A DNA stretch of 64,000 bases from Pseudomonas azerbaijanoccidentalis (GCF_019145495.1 NZ_JAHSTU010000004.1:62001-126000); one strand, 5' to 3'; numbered from the stretch's first letter, positions 47,571-56,764 are shown. Made by a program: numbers and translations. Notes: generated by a model not told the origin, from the sequence alone.

Positions 47571-48863
47571 ATGAAAGTCAAAGGTATCCGCTGGTGGATG
47601 GTCGGCCTGGTGACGGCCGGCCTGATGGTCAACTACCTGGCTCGCAATACCCTCTCGGTGGCCGCTCCCACCCTGATGAGCGAAATGAACATCAGCACCG
47701 AGCAGTATTCGCACATCGTCGTCGCGTGGCAGATTTGCTACGCGCTGATGCAACCGGTGGCGGGCTACATCATCGATGCCATCGGCACCAAAATGGGCTT
47801 CGCGATTTTTGCCTTTGCCTGGTCGGTTGCCTGCGCAATGGCGGCCATGGCCAGCGGCTGGCAAGGGCTGGCATTTTTCCGGGGCCTGCTCGGGCTGACG
47901 GAGGCGGCGGGCTTGCCGGCCGCGGTCAAGACGTCCACCGAATGGTTCCCGGCCAAAGAGCGCTCGGTGGCCATCGGCTGGTTCAACATCGGTTCGTCGA
48001 TTGGTGCCGTGCTCGCACCGCCACTGGTGGTCTGGGCGATTTTGCACAGCGGCTGGGAACTGGCGTTCCTGATCGTTGGCGGTCTGGGTGTGGCCTGGAC
48101 GTTCTTGTGGATGGTGCTCTACAAACACCCGCGCAATCAAAAGCTGCTGGGTGATGAAGAGCGCGAGTACATCCTCAGCGGCCAGGAAGATCACTTCAAA
48201 GACCCGGCTACCAAGAAAGGCAGCTGGAAGAAAATCATCGGCAGCCGCAACTTCTACGCCATCGCCAGCGCGCGGATTCTCTCCGAGCCGGCCTGGCAGA
48301 CGTTCAATGCGTGGATTCCGCTGTACCTGATGACCGAGCGGCACATGAACATCAAAGAGATCGCGATGTTTGCATGGTTGCCGTTCCTCGCTGCTGACCT
48401 GGGCTGCGTGCTCGGCGGTTATCTGAGCCCGTTCTTCCACAAGTACTGCAAGGTCTCGCTGTTCACCTCGCGCAAAATGGTCCTGCTGTTCGGCGCGTCC
48501 TGCATGATCGGCCCTGCCTGCATCGGCTTGGTCGCCAGCCCGTACACCGCGATTGCGCTGCTGTGCATTGGCGGCTTCGCCCACCAGACCTTGTCCGGCG
48601 CGCTGTATGCGATCACCTCGGACTCGTTCGGTAAAAACGAAGTGGCCACCGCCACCGGCATGGGCGGCATGTTCGGTTACCTCGGCGCCGCAGCATTTAC
48701 TTTAGTGTTTGGCGTGATGGTGACCAAGATCGGCTACAGCCCGCTGTTCGTGGTGCTGGCGATCTTCGACATCATCGCCGCGTTCATCGTCTGGACGGTT
48801 GCCCGTGAGCTCAAACCTCAACAGGCCGGCCCAAATCTACAAGCTGCAGTTCCAGCCAGCTAA
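47571..48863 (+). CDS. MFS transporter, sugar-acid (hexuronate/glucarate) type
   Basis: The 430-residue protein of the anion:cation symporter branch has 12 hydrophobic segments. It begins IRWWMVGLVTAGLMVNYLARNTLSVAAP, which closely resembles ExuT/GudP-type transporters. ATG 47571 follows GGTGAAG; GTG 47568 is also in frame. It stands alone, without catabolic genes next to it, under a regulated promoter. The exact substrate is uncertain. Confidence 0.85.
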   Translation: MKVKGIRWWMVGLVTAGLMVNYLARNTLSVAAPTLMSEMNISTEQYSHIVVAWQICYALMQPVAGYIIDAIGTKMGFAIFAFAWSVACAMAAMASGWQGLAFFRGLLGLTEAAGLPAAVKTSTEWFPAKERSVAIGWFNIGSSIGAVLAPPLVVWAILHSGWELAFLIVGGLGVAWTFLWMVLYKHPRNQKLLGDEEREYILSGQEDHFKDPATKKGSWKKIIGSRNFYAIASARILSEPAWQTFNAWIPLYLMTERHMNIKEIAMFAWLPFLAADLGCVLGGYLSPFFHKYCKVSLFTSRKMVLLFGASCMIGPACIGLVASPYTAIALLCIGGFAHQTLSGALYAITSDSFGKNEVATATGMGGMFGYLGAAAFTLVFGVMVTKIGYSPLFVVLAIFDIIAAFIVWTVARELKPQQAGPNLQAAVPAS

Positions 48864-48873
48864 ACCACAATCC

Positions 48874-48905
48874 CTGTAGGAGCGAGCAGGCTCACTCCTA
48901 CAGGG
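48874..48905 (+). terminator. Hairpin after the MFS gene
   Basis: CTGTAGGAGCGAGC-AGG-CTCACTCCTACAG forms a nearly perfect stem 14 bp after the stop. It is a single REP-like palindrome that can end the MFS transcript, although no long T tract follows. Confidence 0.55.
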
Positions 48906-48976
48906 GAGTTTGTGGTGTTGAGCTATCGGCTCAACACGCTATGCTGCCCGACATTGCCACCGATCGAGACGTTGCC

Positions 48977-49606
48977 ATGTCCGCCCCGAGCATGACCCTG
49001 TTCCACAACACCCTTTCACCCTTCGTTCGTAAAGTCATGGTGCTGCTGCACGAAACCGGTCAACTGGACCGCGTAGCCCTGCAGAACTGCGTGCTCACTC
49101 CGGTCGACCCGGACCTGACGCTGATCGACGACAACCCCCTGAGCAAAATCCCCGCCCTGCGCCTGGCCGACGGCAACGTCATTCACGACAGCCGGGTGAT
49201 CCTCGATTACCTCGACCACCAGCACGTCGGCAACCCACTGATCCCCCGCGAAGGTTCGGCCCGCTGGCGGCGCCTGACCCTGGCCTCGCTGGCCGACGGC
49301 ATCATGGACGCGGCCGTATTGGTGCGCTACGAAGTCGTCCTGCGCGCTCCGGAAAAACACTGGGATGCGTACCTCGACGGCCAGCGCGACAAAATCCGTC
49401 GCGCCCTGGCGTTGCTGGAAAAAGACGCCATCGCCGAGCTGACCAGCCACTTTGACGTGGCCGCGATCAGCGTGGCGTGTGCCTTGGGTTACGTGGACTT
49501 GCGCCATCCGGACCTGGACTGGCGCACGGCAAACCCGCAATTGGCGGCGTGGTATTTCGAGGTGAGCCAGCGGCCATCGATGATTGCGACGATGCCCAAG
49601 GTTTAA
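48977..49606 (+). CDS. Glutathione S-transferase family protein
   Basis: The 209-residue protein has an N-terminal thioredoxin fold (TLFHNTLSPFVRKVMVLLHETG, with a Ser in the place of the active residue, and NPLSKIPALRLADG) and a C-terminal helical domain. The substrate is unknown. ATG 48977 follows GAGACG; an in-frame ATG at 48941 would add a poorly supported extension. Confidence 0.87.
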   Translation: MSAPSMTLFHNTLSPFVRKVMVLLHETGQLDRVALQNCVLTPVDPDLTLIDDNPLSKIPALRLADGNVIHDSRVILDYLDHQHVGNPLIPREGSARWRRLTLASLADGIMDAAVLVRYEVVLRAPEKHWDAYLDGQRDKIRRALALLEKDAIAELTSHFDVAAISVACALGYVDLRHPDLDWRTANPQLAAWYFEVSQRPSMIATMPKV

Positions 49607-49629
49607 ATTTTCGCGGATTGTCCCGGCCT

Positions 49630-49695
49630 TATCGCGAGCAGGCTCGCTCCCACTTTTGACTGCGATCTCATGTGGGAGGGAGCTTGCTCGCGATG
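49630..49695. repeat. REP pair, GCGAGCAGGCTCGC family
   Basis: TATCGCGAGCAGGCTCGCTCCCAC and the mirrored GTGGGAGGGAGCTTGCTCGCGA, 66 bp, between the convergent GST and creD genes. Confidence 0.85.
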
Positions 49696-49787
49696 GCACC
49701 ACAACGAATCTAACGGAAACAATCCGGCAATCAGCATCGCCAATACCCTTCCCTCCCGCTGGTCTTCGCGCAACCCCAGCGACCGGC

Positions 49788-51158
49788 TCATTGCACCGCT
49801 CCAATATCAAACTCCAATGGCTTGGCCGCTTTCTGCCCCACCCCATACCAATCGAGTTTTCGCGTCAGCACCATGAACACGCCGAGCAACCCGAACAGCA
49901 GCAGCGAGCCCATCAACAGCGCGTAATCCTCAGCACTCAACAAGCCATAAAGCAGCCCATACAACGCCGCCAATCCCGCCGAAAAACTCAGCCCGTGTCG
50001 CACGCTGCGCAGCACGTGACAAACGTAAAACCCGATCAACAACACGCAACCGCTGGCCGACAACAGATACGCCAAGGCAAAGCCGATGTGCTCGGACAAC
50101 GACAACAACAGCAAATAGAAGAACGCCAGCGCCACCCCCACCAACGCGTACTGCACCGGGTGCACCGCGAGGCTTTTCAGCACTTCAAAAAGGAAGAAAC
50201 CAGCGAAGGTCAGGACGATGAACAGCAACGCGTATTTGATCGCCCGATCACTTTTCAAATACTGATCCACCGGATCGATAAAGCTCACGCCGAAACTGCG
50301 ACTGCTCAGCGATTCGCAACCGCCACGGGAGACGCAGCTGTTCAAAATTTCTTGCAGGTTGGTGGAGAAAAACGATGTCTGCCAGTTGGCGGTGAAACCC
50401 TGATCGGTGATTTCGCGCTGCGCGGGCAAGTAGTTGCCGATGAAGCTCGGATGCGGCCAGTTGGCACTCAGCGAAACCTTGCTGGTCTTGCCCACCGGCA
50501 AGATCTGTAATTGGCCGGTGCCTTGCAGTTTCAAGTCGAAACCGAAGGCCAGTTCAGTGACTTGCTTCGGGTCCACTACCGGCAGGATCACGTGGACGCC
50601 CTCGCCCAACCAGCCAACCTGACTGCCGGGAACGAAGTCCAGGCTCTGGCCGTTGAGTTCGAGTTTCAACGCGTTTTCGATGCCGCGAATGTCGCTGATA
50701 CCGACGGCCAAAAACGGCTGGTCGAATTGGTAATCGGCGAAGTCTTCCTTGATGCCCAGTTGGGCTGGCAGTGAAAAATGCCCGCTGATGCGGTTGTCGG
50801 CATGGAACAATCGCGCCTGATAGATGCCCCGCGAGCGCAATTCCGTCTGCACGGCGCCGTCGAGTTCGAAGCGCTCCGGCAGAAAGTACAGGCGCCCGCG
50901 CTCCTCGCCGATTTCCTGATATCGCTTGTTGGTTTTTTCGTGGGTTTTCCAGGTGCGCACGACTTTACGATACGGCACCACCATCAGCGGCCCACTCAAT
51001 TGCTGGCTGTAACTGGAACTGCGGGCGATGTCTTCGAGCACGCCGTCGCGCAGTTGCTGCCGGTCCTGGATTACCCCGTTGATCATCAGCAACGGGATCA
51101 GCAACAACAGAATCAGCAGGGCGATCGCCCCTAGTTTGAGGGTAAGGCTGCGGTTCAT
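49788..51158 (-). CDS. creD: CreD inner-membrane protein
   Basis: The 456-residue membrane protein has one N-terminal helix (LGAIALLILLLLIPLLMINGV), a large periplasmic region, and five or six helices at the C-terminus. It is the target gene of CreBC, linked to envelope stress and beta-lactam response in Pseudomonas and Aeromonas. ATG 51158 has GGGAGA upstream. The gap before it holds four CreB-box-like pentamers and a REP pair, and the cre genes read in the same direction. Confidence 0.93.
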   Translation of the reverse strand: MNRSLTLKLGAIALLILLLLIPLLMINGVIQDRQQLRDGVLEDIARSSSYSQQLSGPLMVVPYRKVVRTWKTHEKTNKRYQEIGEERGRLYFLPERFELDGAVQTELRSRGIYQARLFHADNRISGHFSLPAQLGIKEDFADYQFDQPFLAVGISDIRGIENALKLELNGQSLDFVPGSQVGWLGEGVHVILPVVDPKQVTELAFGFDLKLQGTGQLQILPVGKTSKVSLSANWPHPSFIGNYLPAQREITDQGFTANWQTSFFSTNLQEILNSCVSRGGCESLSSRSFGVSFIDPVDQYLKSDRAIKYALLFIVLTFAGFFLFEVLKSLAVHPVQYALVGVALAFFYLLLLSLSEHIGFALAYLLSASGCVLLIGFYVCHVLRSVRHGLSFSAGLAALYGLLYGLLSAEDYALLMGSLLLFGLLGVFMVLTRKLDWYGVGQKAAKPLEFDIGAVQ

Positions 51159-51201
51159 GGGACTCTCCCTGTTTTCGATGGGGAAAGTCTGATGGGGCCG
51201 T

Positions 51202-51239
51202 GTGGGGGATTTGTGGAGAGAATGTGGAGAGTGTGTGGA
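51202..51239 (-). promoter_or_regulatory. CreB-box-like pentamer array before creD
   Basis: On the minus strand TCCAC occurs three times and CCCAC once, at plus-strand starts 51235, 51224, 51213 and 51202, each exactly 11 bp apart. The known CreB/BlrB tag is TTCAC-N6-TTCAC, also an 11-bp period. The match is therefore in spacing and four of five bases. It lies 44-81 bp before the creD start. Confidence 0.65.
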
Positions 51240-51246
51240 GTTCGGA

Positions 51247-51320
51247 AAAGATCGCAGCCTTCGGCAGCGCCTACTGGGATCGATGTGCACCTGTAGGAGC
51301 TGCCGAAGGCTGCGATCTTT
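51247..51320. repeat. REP pair (REPIN), GTAGGAGCTGCC family, copy 6
   Basis: Inverted arms GATCGCAGCCTTCGGCAGC and GCTGCCGAAGGCTGCGATC, 74 bp, between creC and creD. The right arm touches the creC stop codon region. Confidence 0.9.
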
Positions 51321-52746
51321 AGCGCATTGAAGGCAAACGCAAACTGACCTGCACACCGCCAACTACATTACCGACCGTAAGACTCCCACCATGCAACTTG
51401 ACCACTTCCTCAACAAAATTAAGCCCAAGCCCAGTGCTTTTGCGCCCACTGTCAGGGCGAGGCAAAGAGTAGAAACGTTCGCTCAAACGCGGCAATGCAT
51501 AGTCGGGAATCGGCTCGGCCTGGTTGAACAGTTTGAACTCGACTTGCTCACCGATCCGCTCAGCGGTGAAACGCAGCACGCCTTGAACCGGCGTGAAATC
51601 CAGCGCGTTGTCCAGCAGATTGCCCAGCGCCTGACGCAACAGAAACGGTTCGCCGATCAACGCCAGTTCCGATGCAATTGTTTGCTCTACCCGCAACTGT
51701 TTGCCTTCGATCCGCGCCGTTTGTGCGTTCAACAGGCCGTCCACCAAAACCGCCAATGGCACCGCTACCCGCTCCTCCAGCCCTTGGCGCTGCTCGACCT
51801 GTGCCAGATTCAGCAGCCGCTCGATCAACTGCTGCATGCGCGCACTTTCGCTGTCGATGTTGCCGACAAACCGCTGCCGCTGCGCCAACGGCATTTCGCT
51901 TTGCAGCAACTCCGCCGCACCGCGAATCGCCGCCAACGGACTTTTCAGTTCATGGGTCAAGGTGTGCACGTAACGCTCGACGTAGGCCTTGCCTTCAAGC
52001 TGCGTGCGCATCTGTTCCACCGCCGTCGCCAATTGCTCCAGCTCGCCGCCACGGTAATGCGGCACTTCGACCCGTCGGCCCTCGCTCACGGCTTGTGCAT
52101 AAGCGGTCAACCGTCGCAATGCCCGGCTCAACCACCACGACAACAGTGCGCCGAACAATAAGCCAAGGCCGATCAGCCCGGCGCCGTATGCGAGCAACCG
52201 GCGTTCCGTGCGATCCACATAAGGCTGCAACGAGCTGTTGGGCTTGGCCACGGTCACCACGCCGATGATTCGCCCGTTGTCGCGAATCGGCGCGCCGACG
52301 TGCATCACTGAGGACGTCGCGTCGTCGGGATCACTGCGTGTCGAACGCGCGCCATATTCGCCGCGCAAGGTCAGGTAAACGTCGTTCCAGCGCGAATAAT
52401 CCTGCCCCACCGCTGCGTTGCTGGAGTCCAGCACCACCACGCCTTTGGCATCGGTGACATAGATGCGGTGGTTGACCTGATTCTTCGGCAAGCCCCAGAT
52501 GTTCGCCGCCGGTTGTCGCTCACCGTAGGCCCGGAGCAGTTCGGGCCAGCGGTTCTGATTCAGGGTGCCAGCCTTGAAATCATCACGCAGGATTTCCGCC
52601 ATCAGGTTGGCGGTGTCGACCAGGGTTTCCTCGGTGGACTGACGCACGCCCGGGCGAATTTCTTCCATCACCGTGTTGAGCACGAAGTAGCCGGTCAGAC
52701 CGATGAACAGCACGTAGACCAGAAAAATCCGTATCCCCAACGGCAT
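51319..52746 (-). CDS. creC: CreC sensor histidine kinase
   Basis: The 475-residue kinase has an N-terminal membrane segment (LVYVLFIGLTGYFVLN), a periplasmic sensor, a second membrane segment near residue 187, HAMP, the H-box HTLTHELKSPLAAIRG, and an ATPase domain (GNLLDNALDF, STGLGLNFVEEVV). It phosphorylates CreB. Its ATG shares one base with the creB stop (TGATG), so translation is coupled. Confidence 0.94.
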   Translation of the reverse strand: MPLGIRIFLVYVLFIGLTGYFVLNTVMEEIRPGVRQSTEETLVDTANLMAEILRDDFKAGTLNQNRWPELLRAYGERQPAANIWGLPKNQVNHRIYVTDAKGVVVLDSSNAAVGQDYSRWNDVYLTLRGEYGARSTRSDPDDATSSVMHVGAPIRDNGRIIGVVTVAKPNSSLQPYVDRTERRLLAYGAGLIGLGLLFGALLSWWLSRALRRLTAYAQAVSEGRRVEVPHYRGGELEQLATAVEQMRTQLEGKAYVERYVHTLTHELKSPLAAIRGAAELLQSEMPLAQRQRFVGNIDSESARMQQLIERLLNLAQVEQRQGLEERVAVPLAVLVDGLLNAQTARIEGKQLRVEQTIASELALIGEPFLLRQALGNLLDNALDFTPVQGVLRFTAERIGEQVEFKLFNQAEPIPDYALPRLSERFYSLPRPDSGRKSTGLGLNFVEEVVKLHGGSLTVGNVVGGVQVSLRLPSMR

Positions 52747-53426
52747 CAGCTGTGTCCCGGGCTGTAGCTGTAACCAAGGCCGCGATGGGTCTGGATTGGC
52801 TCGGCGTCGGCCTTCACCCGTCGCAACTTGGCGCGTACGCTCTTGATGTGGCTGTCGACGCTGCGCTCGTACCCGGCATCGGCGGCCACGCCCAGCGCGT
52901 CGAGTAACTGTTCGCGGCTGAAGACGCGTTCGGGCTGATCGAGCAAACATTGCAACAAGCGGAATTCGTGACGGGTCAGGCTCAGCGGCTCGCCGCGATA
53001 GCTGATTTGCACTCTTTCATTGTCGATGCGAAACAGCGCAGACGCCGGCTCGACGACAGCCCGCGGCACCATGCGTTTGAGAATCGCCCGGACCCGCGCT
53101 GCTACTTCACGAGGGCTGAAGGGCTTGACCACGTAATCATCGGCACCGATCTCCAGGCCCACCACACGATCGATTTCGCCATCCCGCGCACTGAGGAACA
53201 TCACCGGTACTTCGCTGAAACGCCGCAACTGCTTGCAGGTTTCAAAGCCGCTGATATCCGGCAGACCGATGTCCAGGATGATCAGGTCCGCCGGGGTCTG
53301 CCGCTGATGCTCCAGCGCCGCCGCGCCGAGGGTCAGCCACGTGGTGGTGAAGCCCTCGCCCTGCAAAGCGAAAATCAGGGTGTCGGCAATCGCCGCTTCG
53401 TCTTCGACAATCAGGATATGAGGCAT
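52746..53426 (-). CDS. creB: CreB response regulator
   Basis: The 226-residue OmpR-family regulator has a receiver domain (ILIVEDE, phospho-acceptor Asp in LILDIGLPD, Lys in VKPFSPRE) and a winged helix (RHEFRLLQCLLDQPERVFSREQLL). It binds cre-tags such as those proposed before creD. ATG 53426 is the usual MPHILIVED start; the in-frame upstream ATG lacks family similarity. Confidence 0.95.
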   Translation of the reverse strand: MPHILIVEDEAAIADTLIFALQGEGFTTTWLTLGAAALEHQRQTPADLIILDIGLPDISGFETCKQLRRFSEVPVMFLSARDGEIDRVVGLEIGADDYVVKPFSPREVAARVRAILKRMVPRAVVEPASALFRIDNERVQISYRGEPLSLTRHEFRLLQCLLDQPERVFSREQLLDALGVAADAGYERSVDSHIKSVRAKLRRVKADAEPIQTHRGLGYSYSPGHS

Positions 53427-53527
53427 GGCGTCCGGGCGTGGGGGTTGAGTGGGCGAACGGTGACTCAAGGGAGAATCGGCGTCAATCCAGCTGAGCAGAT
53501 GAATGGTCCGGTCTGTAGTACCTAGCA

Positions 53528-53552
53528 GTTCTGATAGTAGGCAATGGCTGAA
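53528..53552 (+). repeat. RHS leader motif, copy A
   Basis: TTCTGATAGTAGGCAATGGCTG precedes the first short RHS gene. A version with the same TAGTAGGCA core precedes each of the three tandem RHS genes. It is the only 5' sequence clearly shared by all four loci. Confidence 0.55.
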
Positions 53553-53605
53553 AACGGGTTGATGCTGTTAATCCGCCCTTTCGGAACTGATACGGAGATT
53601 GGTCA

Positions 53606-54487
53606 ATGTCTACACACTCGCGCACAACGATACTGTTGGTAACCGATCATCAGCACTCAGTAATAAGTGCCTTGGCCGCAACGCGTCCTCAGTACATCGC
53701 CTATACACCCTATGGTCATCGTCCGGCGGAAAATGGCTTGATGAGTCTGCTTGGGTTTAACGGTGAACAACCAGATCCGCTGACCGGACATTATCATTTG
53801 GGGAACGGTTATCGGCAGTTCAATCCGGTTTTGATGCGGTTTAATAGTCCGGATAGTTGGAGTCCGTTTGGGGACGGAGGGATTAATTCTTACGCTTACT
53901 GCGAGGGTGACCCTAGAAATCGCAGTGACCCAACAGGACATGTATACGTATTTAACGCCTTAAAAAATCCATTACCCAGAATATCCAATCAGTCAAAAAC
54001 CATTTCACGAACGGACCTTAACCGTAAGCGTGCTGGTCATTCCTCCTATCCAATCACAGCAAGCGCTTCTACAACGAAAAAAAATACAACGACAGCATCA
54101 TCGAAATTAAATATCAACGATATAAATACCGCCGTTTCGAAAATTCACCATAGCGAGCCAATTGCTCAAGTCATCGGTAGCTACACGGACAAACTCAATA
54201 TTGGAAATCTTAAAAAAAGCACACTTCTTTACACTAACGCACTGAAAGAATATCCGTTCACGCCCCTCCGTAAAACACCGAAGATATTTGTACCTGATGT
54301 AGCGACTCCTATATGGGCAGCCAATGGGCAGCTGGATGTCCGTCACTTCGATGTATCGATATCAATTTTTAGGAATATGGTGTCCGTCCATCCTGAAGGT
54401 CACAGGTTTTCAGTTCTCGCAGATATACAGGAAATCAGACGAGCTAACTATATTCGGCAAAATACAGGTATAGATCTCCTTAAATAG
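53606..54487 (+). CDS. Short RHS-core protein A with unknown C-terminal tail
   Basis: The 293-residue protein starts directly in the end of an RHS-associated core: YTPYGHRPAENG, LLGFNGEQPDP, NPVLMRFNSPDSWSPFG, and the closing DPTGH near residue 112. After this point the sequence is AT-rich and unlike its neighbours, with no recognised domain; it is rich in Ser, Thr, Asn and Lys at first and ends in a segment around PIWAANGQLDVRHFD. ATG 53606 has GGAG upstream. It lacks the N-terminal repeats that build the RHS cage, and also the 70 core residues present in the three tandem copies. It is likely either a toxin-tip cassette or a remnant. Confidence 0.8.
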   Translation: MSTHSRTTILLVTDHQHSVISALAATRPQYIAYTPYGHRPAENGLMSLLGFNGEQPDPLTGHYHLGNGYRQFNPVLMRFNSPDSWSPFGDGGINSYAYCEGDPRNRSDPTGHVYVFNALKNPLPRISNQSKTISRTDLNRKRAGHSSYPITASASTTKKNTTTASSKLNINDINTAVSKIHHSEPIAQVIGSYTDKLNIGNLKKSTLLYTNALKEYPFTPLRKTPKIFVPDVATPIWAANGQLDVRHFDVSISIFRNMVSVHPEGHRFSVLADIQEIRRANYIRQNTGIDLLK

Positions 54488-54510
54488 CTCGTGTAGGCGT
54501 CCTTGAAAAA

Positions 54511-55014
54511 TCAACAATCCGGCTTATCCGCCGTAAACCTTCTCGCCGGGTTCACCGCCGCGCCAAACTCACGCAGGGCCTTGGCGCCGATCAACAGTGG
54601 GTAGTTAAAGCTGCTGCGGTCAGTCAGGTTGACCTCGACGGTGCGTTTCACATTGCCCAGGCACAATTCCAGATCGACCACCGGACGCTTGGTGGGCGCG
54701 GCGGTGTCCTCATCTTCGTCTTCTTCGGAGCGAGTCTTGATCTTGCTGATCCGCGCGACCTTGTGCTCGTAAACTTTATTGCTCGCATCTTTGGTGGCGA
54801 GGCGGAAACGCACCCAGTCTTCGCCGTCGCGGGTGAAGGTTTCGATGTCTTTGGCCGACAGCGACGCGGTCAGCGCGCCGGTGTCCATTTTGGCTTTGAG
54901 CACTTCACCGCCGATTTCCGGCAGCGCAATGTATTCGTAACGCCCGTACAGGGTCGGCTCGGCGGCCAAGACCGGCAGGGCGATGAGGGAAAGCAGTGCG
55001 AGTAGGGATTTCAC
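54511..55014 (-). CDS. Retropepsin-like (putative ATP-dependent zinc) protease, exported
   Basis: The 167-residue protein has a signal peptide (KSLLALLSLIALPVLAA) and a RimB/PF05618-type aspartic-protease-like fold with DTGALTASL in place of the retropepsin DTGA motif. GTG 55014 is chosen because GGAAG lies 9 bases upstream and it begins the signal peptide; ATG 55029 is a five-residue longer alternative. An acidic stretch EEDEDED occurs mid-protein. The substrate is unknown. Confidence 0.8.
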   Translation of the reverse strand: MKSLLALLSLIALPVLAAEPTLYGRYEYIALPEIGGEVLKAKMDTGALTASLSAKDIETFTRDGEDWVRFRLATKDASNKVYEHKVARISKIKTRSEEDEDEDTAAPTKRPVVDLELCLGNVKRTVEVNLTDRSSFNYPLLIGAKALREFGAAVNPARRFTADKPDC

Positions 55015-55179
55015 GTATTGGGCTTCCATGAGAAGTGAGCAGCGGGATTTTAGACCGTTGTGCACATGATCGTTCCCACAAGCTTAACGGCACGGAAGTG
55101 AAACATTCGTCAGCACCGATTTGGCCTGCCGCCCGAAGCTGCTTATCATGGCGCGCCCAAACGCTTTCAAGAGTTGCCT

Positions 55180-56067
55180 ATGCGCCGCCTGCTCACCGGC
55201 TGTTTCGTTACCCTGCTGCTGTTGCTCAACACCCTGGTCCTGATCGGCCCGTTGATGGTGTTTGCCCTGCTCAAACTGGTCCTGCCCGGACGCTTTCGTG
55301 ATTACGCCTCGTGGTCGGTGATGTGGATCGCCGAGACCTGGTCGGAGATCGACAAACTGATCTTCCGCTTCTGCATTCCTACCCAATGGGACATTCGCGG
55401 AGGCGACGACCTGCGGCGCGACACCTCGTATCTGGTGATCAGTAACCATCAATCCTGGGTCGATATCCCGGCGCTGATCCAGACGCTGAACCGGCGCACG
55501 CCGTTTTTCAAATTCTTCCTCAAGAAAGAACTGATCTGGGTGCCCTTCCTGGGCCTGGCCTGGTGGGCGCTGGATTACCCGTTCATGAAGCGCTACACCA
55601 AGGCCTTCCTGGCGAAGCATCCGGAATTGGCCGGCAAGGATCTGGAGATTACCAAACAGGCCTGCGAGCTGTTCAAGCGGCAGCCGGTGACCGTGGTCAA
55701 TTATCTGGAAGGCACGCGTTTCACCGCCGCGAAATGTGCCCAACAGCAATCACCGTTCCGCCATCTGCTCAGGCCAAAGGCTGGCGGCGTGGCGTTTGTG
55801 CTGGCGGCAATGGGCGAACAGCTGGATGCGATTCTCGATGTGACGGTGGTTTACCCGCAGCAGACAATTCCGGGATTCTGGGACCTGATCAGTGGCAACG
55901 TGCCGAGAATCATCATCGACATCAAGACCCGCGAACTCGACCCGGCGCTGTGGCAGGGCGACTACGAAAACGATCCGCAGTTTCGTGAAACGGTCCAGAA
56001 CTGGGTCAACCTGCTCTGGACCGAGAAGGACCAACGCATCGACGCCTTGCGCGCCGAAGGCCGCTGA
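55180..56067 (+). CDS. Membrane 1-acylglycerol-3-phosphate acyltransferase (YihG-like)
   Basis: The 295-residue PlsC-domain protein has an N-terminal membrane segment (LLTGCFVTLLLLLNTLVLIG), the catalytic NHQSWVD (HX4D), a FFKFFLKKEL motif and EGTR (LEGTRFT) for phosphate binding. It would acylate lysophosphatidate, or lysophospholipid as YihG does. ATG 55180 follows AAGAG. It converges with the DUF2780 gene with no gap. Confidence 0.88.
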   Translation: MRRLLTGCFVTLLLLLNTLVLIGPLMVFALLKLVLPGRFRDYASWSVMWIAETWSEIDKLIFRFCIPTQWDIRGGDDLRRDTSYLVISNHQSWVDIPALIQTLNRRTPFFKFFLKKELIWVPFLGLAWWALDYPFMKRYTKAFLAKHPELAGKDLEITKQACELFKRQPVTVVNYLEGTRFTAAKCAQQQSPFRHLLRPKAGGVAFVLAAMGEQLDAILDVTVVYPQQTIPGFWDLISGNVPRIIIDIKTRELDPALWQGDYENDPQFRETVQNWVNLLWTEKDQRIDALRAEGR

Positions 56068-56625
56068 TCAGCTACCCGTAACGCCAGTGCCCCAGATCCC
56101 GCCCAGGCTTTGCAGCAGCGAACCGCCAACGCCTTGCTGACCGAGGTATTGCAGGATCACCGGGGCAAACTGGCCGATCATGCCGCTGTCCATGCCCAAG
56201 GCGCTGAAGGCGTTGTTCAGGTCAGTGGTGTCCTTGACGTTGCCCAAGGCGTTATCCAGCCCGGCGGCCTTGCCGCTGGAGCCAAGTAAACCGGCCAGTG
56301 CCCCCAACTCGCCGCCACCCGAGAGTATGTCGATGCCAGGCACGCTTTTCGCCAGTTCCGAATAATCGGTCGAGCTCAACTGATTCTTCGCCAACCCCAA
56401 CATGGCTCCGGTGCCCCCGACGGCTTGTTGCGGGGTAATGTTCAATTGGCTGAGTGCACCCAACAGATCCGCCGTTTCCGGAGTAGGCGCCGCGTCAGTC
56501 GCCGCGTTTTCGCCTTTCATCCCCGCAATGGCATTGGCTGCGTCGCCCAGGCTGAACTGTGCGAAGACCGGGCTGGCTGCCAGGGTCATGAGTGATGCCA
56601 ATGCAAAACCGCGTGAAATCTTCAT
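56068..56625 (-). CDS. DUF2780 domain protein, exported
   Basis: The 185-residue protein has a signal peptide (KISRGFALASLMTLAASPVFA) and a DUF2780 region rich in Gly, Ala and Leu (QQAVGGTGAMLGLAKNQLS, LGQQGVGGSLLQSLG). The function is unknown. GGATGTCGG precedes the ATG. It marks the conserved left edge of the RHS insertion zone. Confidence 0.87.
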   Translation of the reverse strand: MKISRGFALASLMTLAASPVFAQFSLGDAANAIAGMKGENAATDAAPTPETADLLGALSQLNITPQQAVGGTGAMLGLAKNQLSSTDYSELAKSVPGIDILSGGGELGALAGLLGSSGKAAGLDNALGNVKDTTDLNNAFSALGMDSGMIGQFAPVILQYLGQQGVGGSLLQSLGGIWGTGVTGS

Positions 56626-56764
56626 TCCGACATCCTCTTGCGTCATGAAAACGCCCGGCTGACGGGCGCAAAGCTGCCGGTTTGACCGGGAAAGCGTGGG
56701 CGTGTTCCTCAGGTCAGCGTGCATTTCCCAGCCGCTCGTCACAAAGCAGTTCTGATGCCGGCGA

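Noticed and set aside
27707..51320. REP pairs considered as CRISPR repeats because the same sequence recurs
   Set aside because: The copies are kilobases apart, are palindromic pairs, and have no spacers or cas genes.
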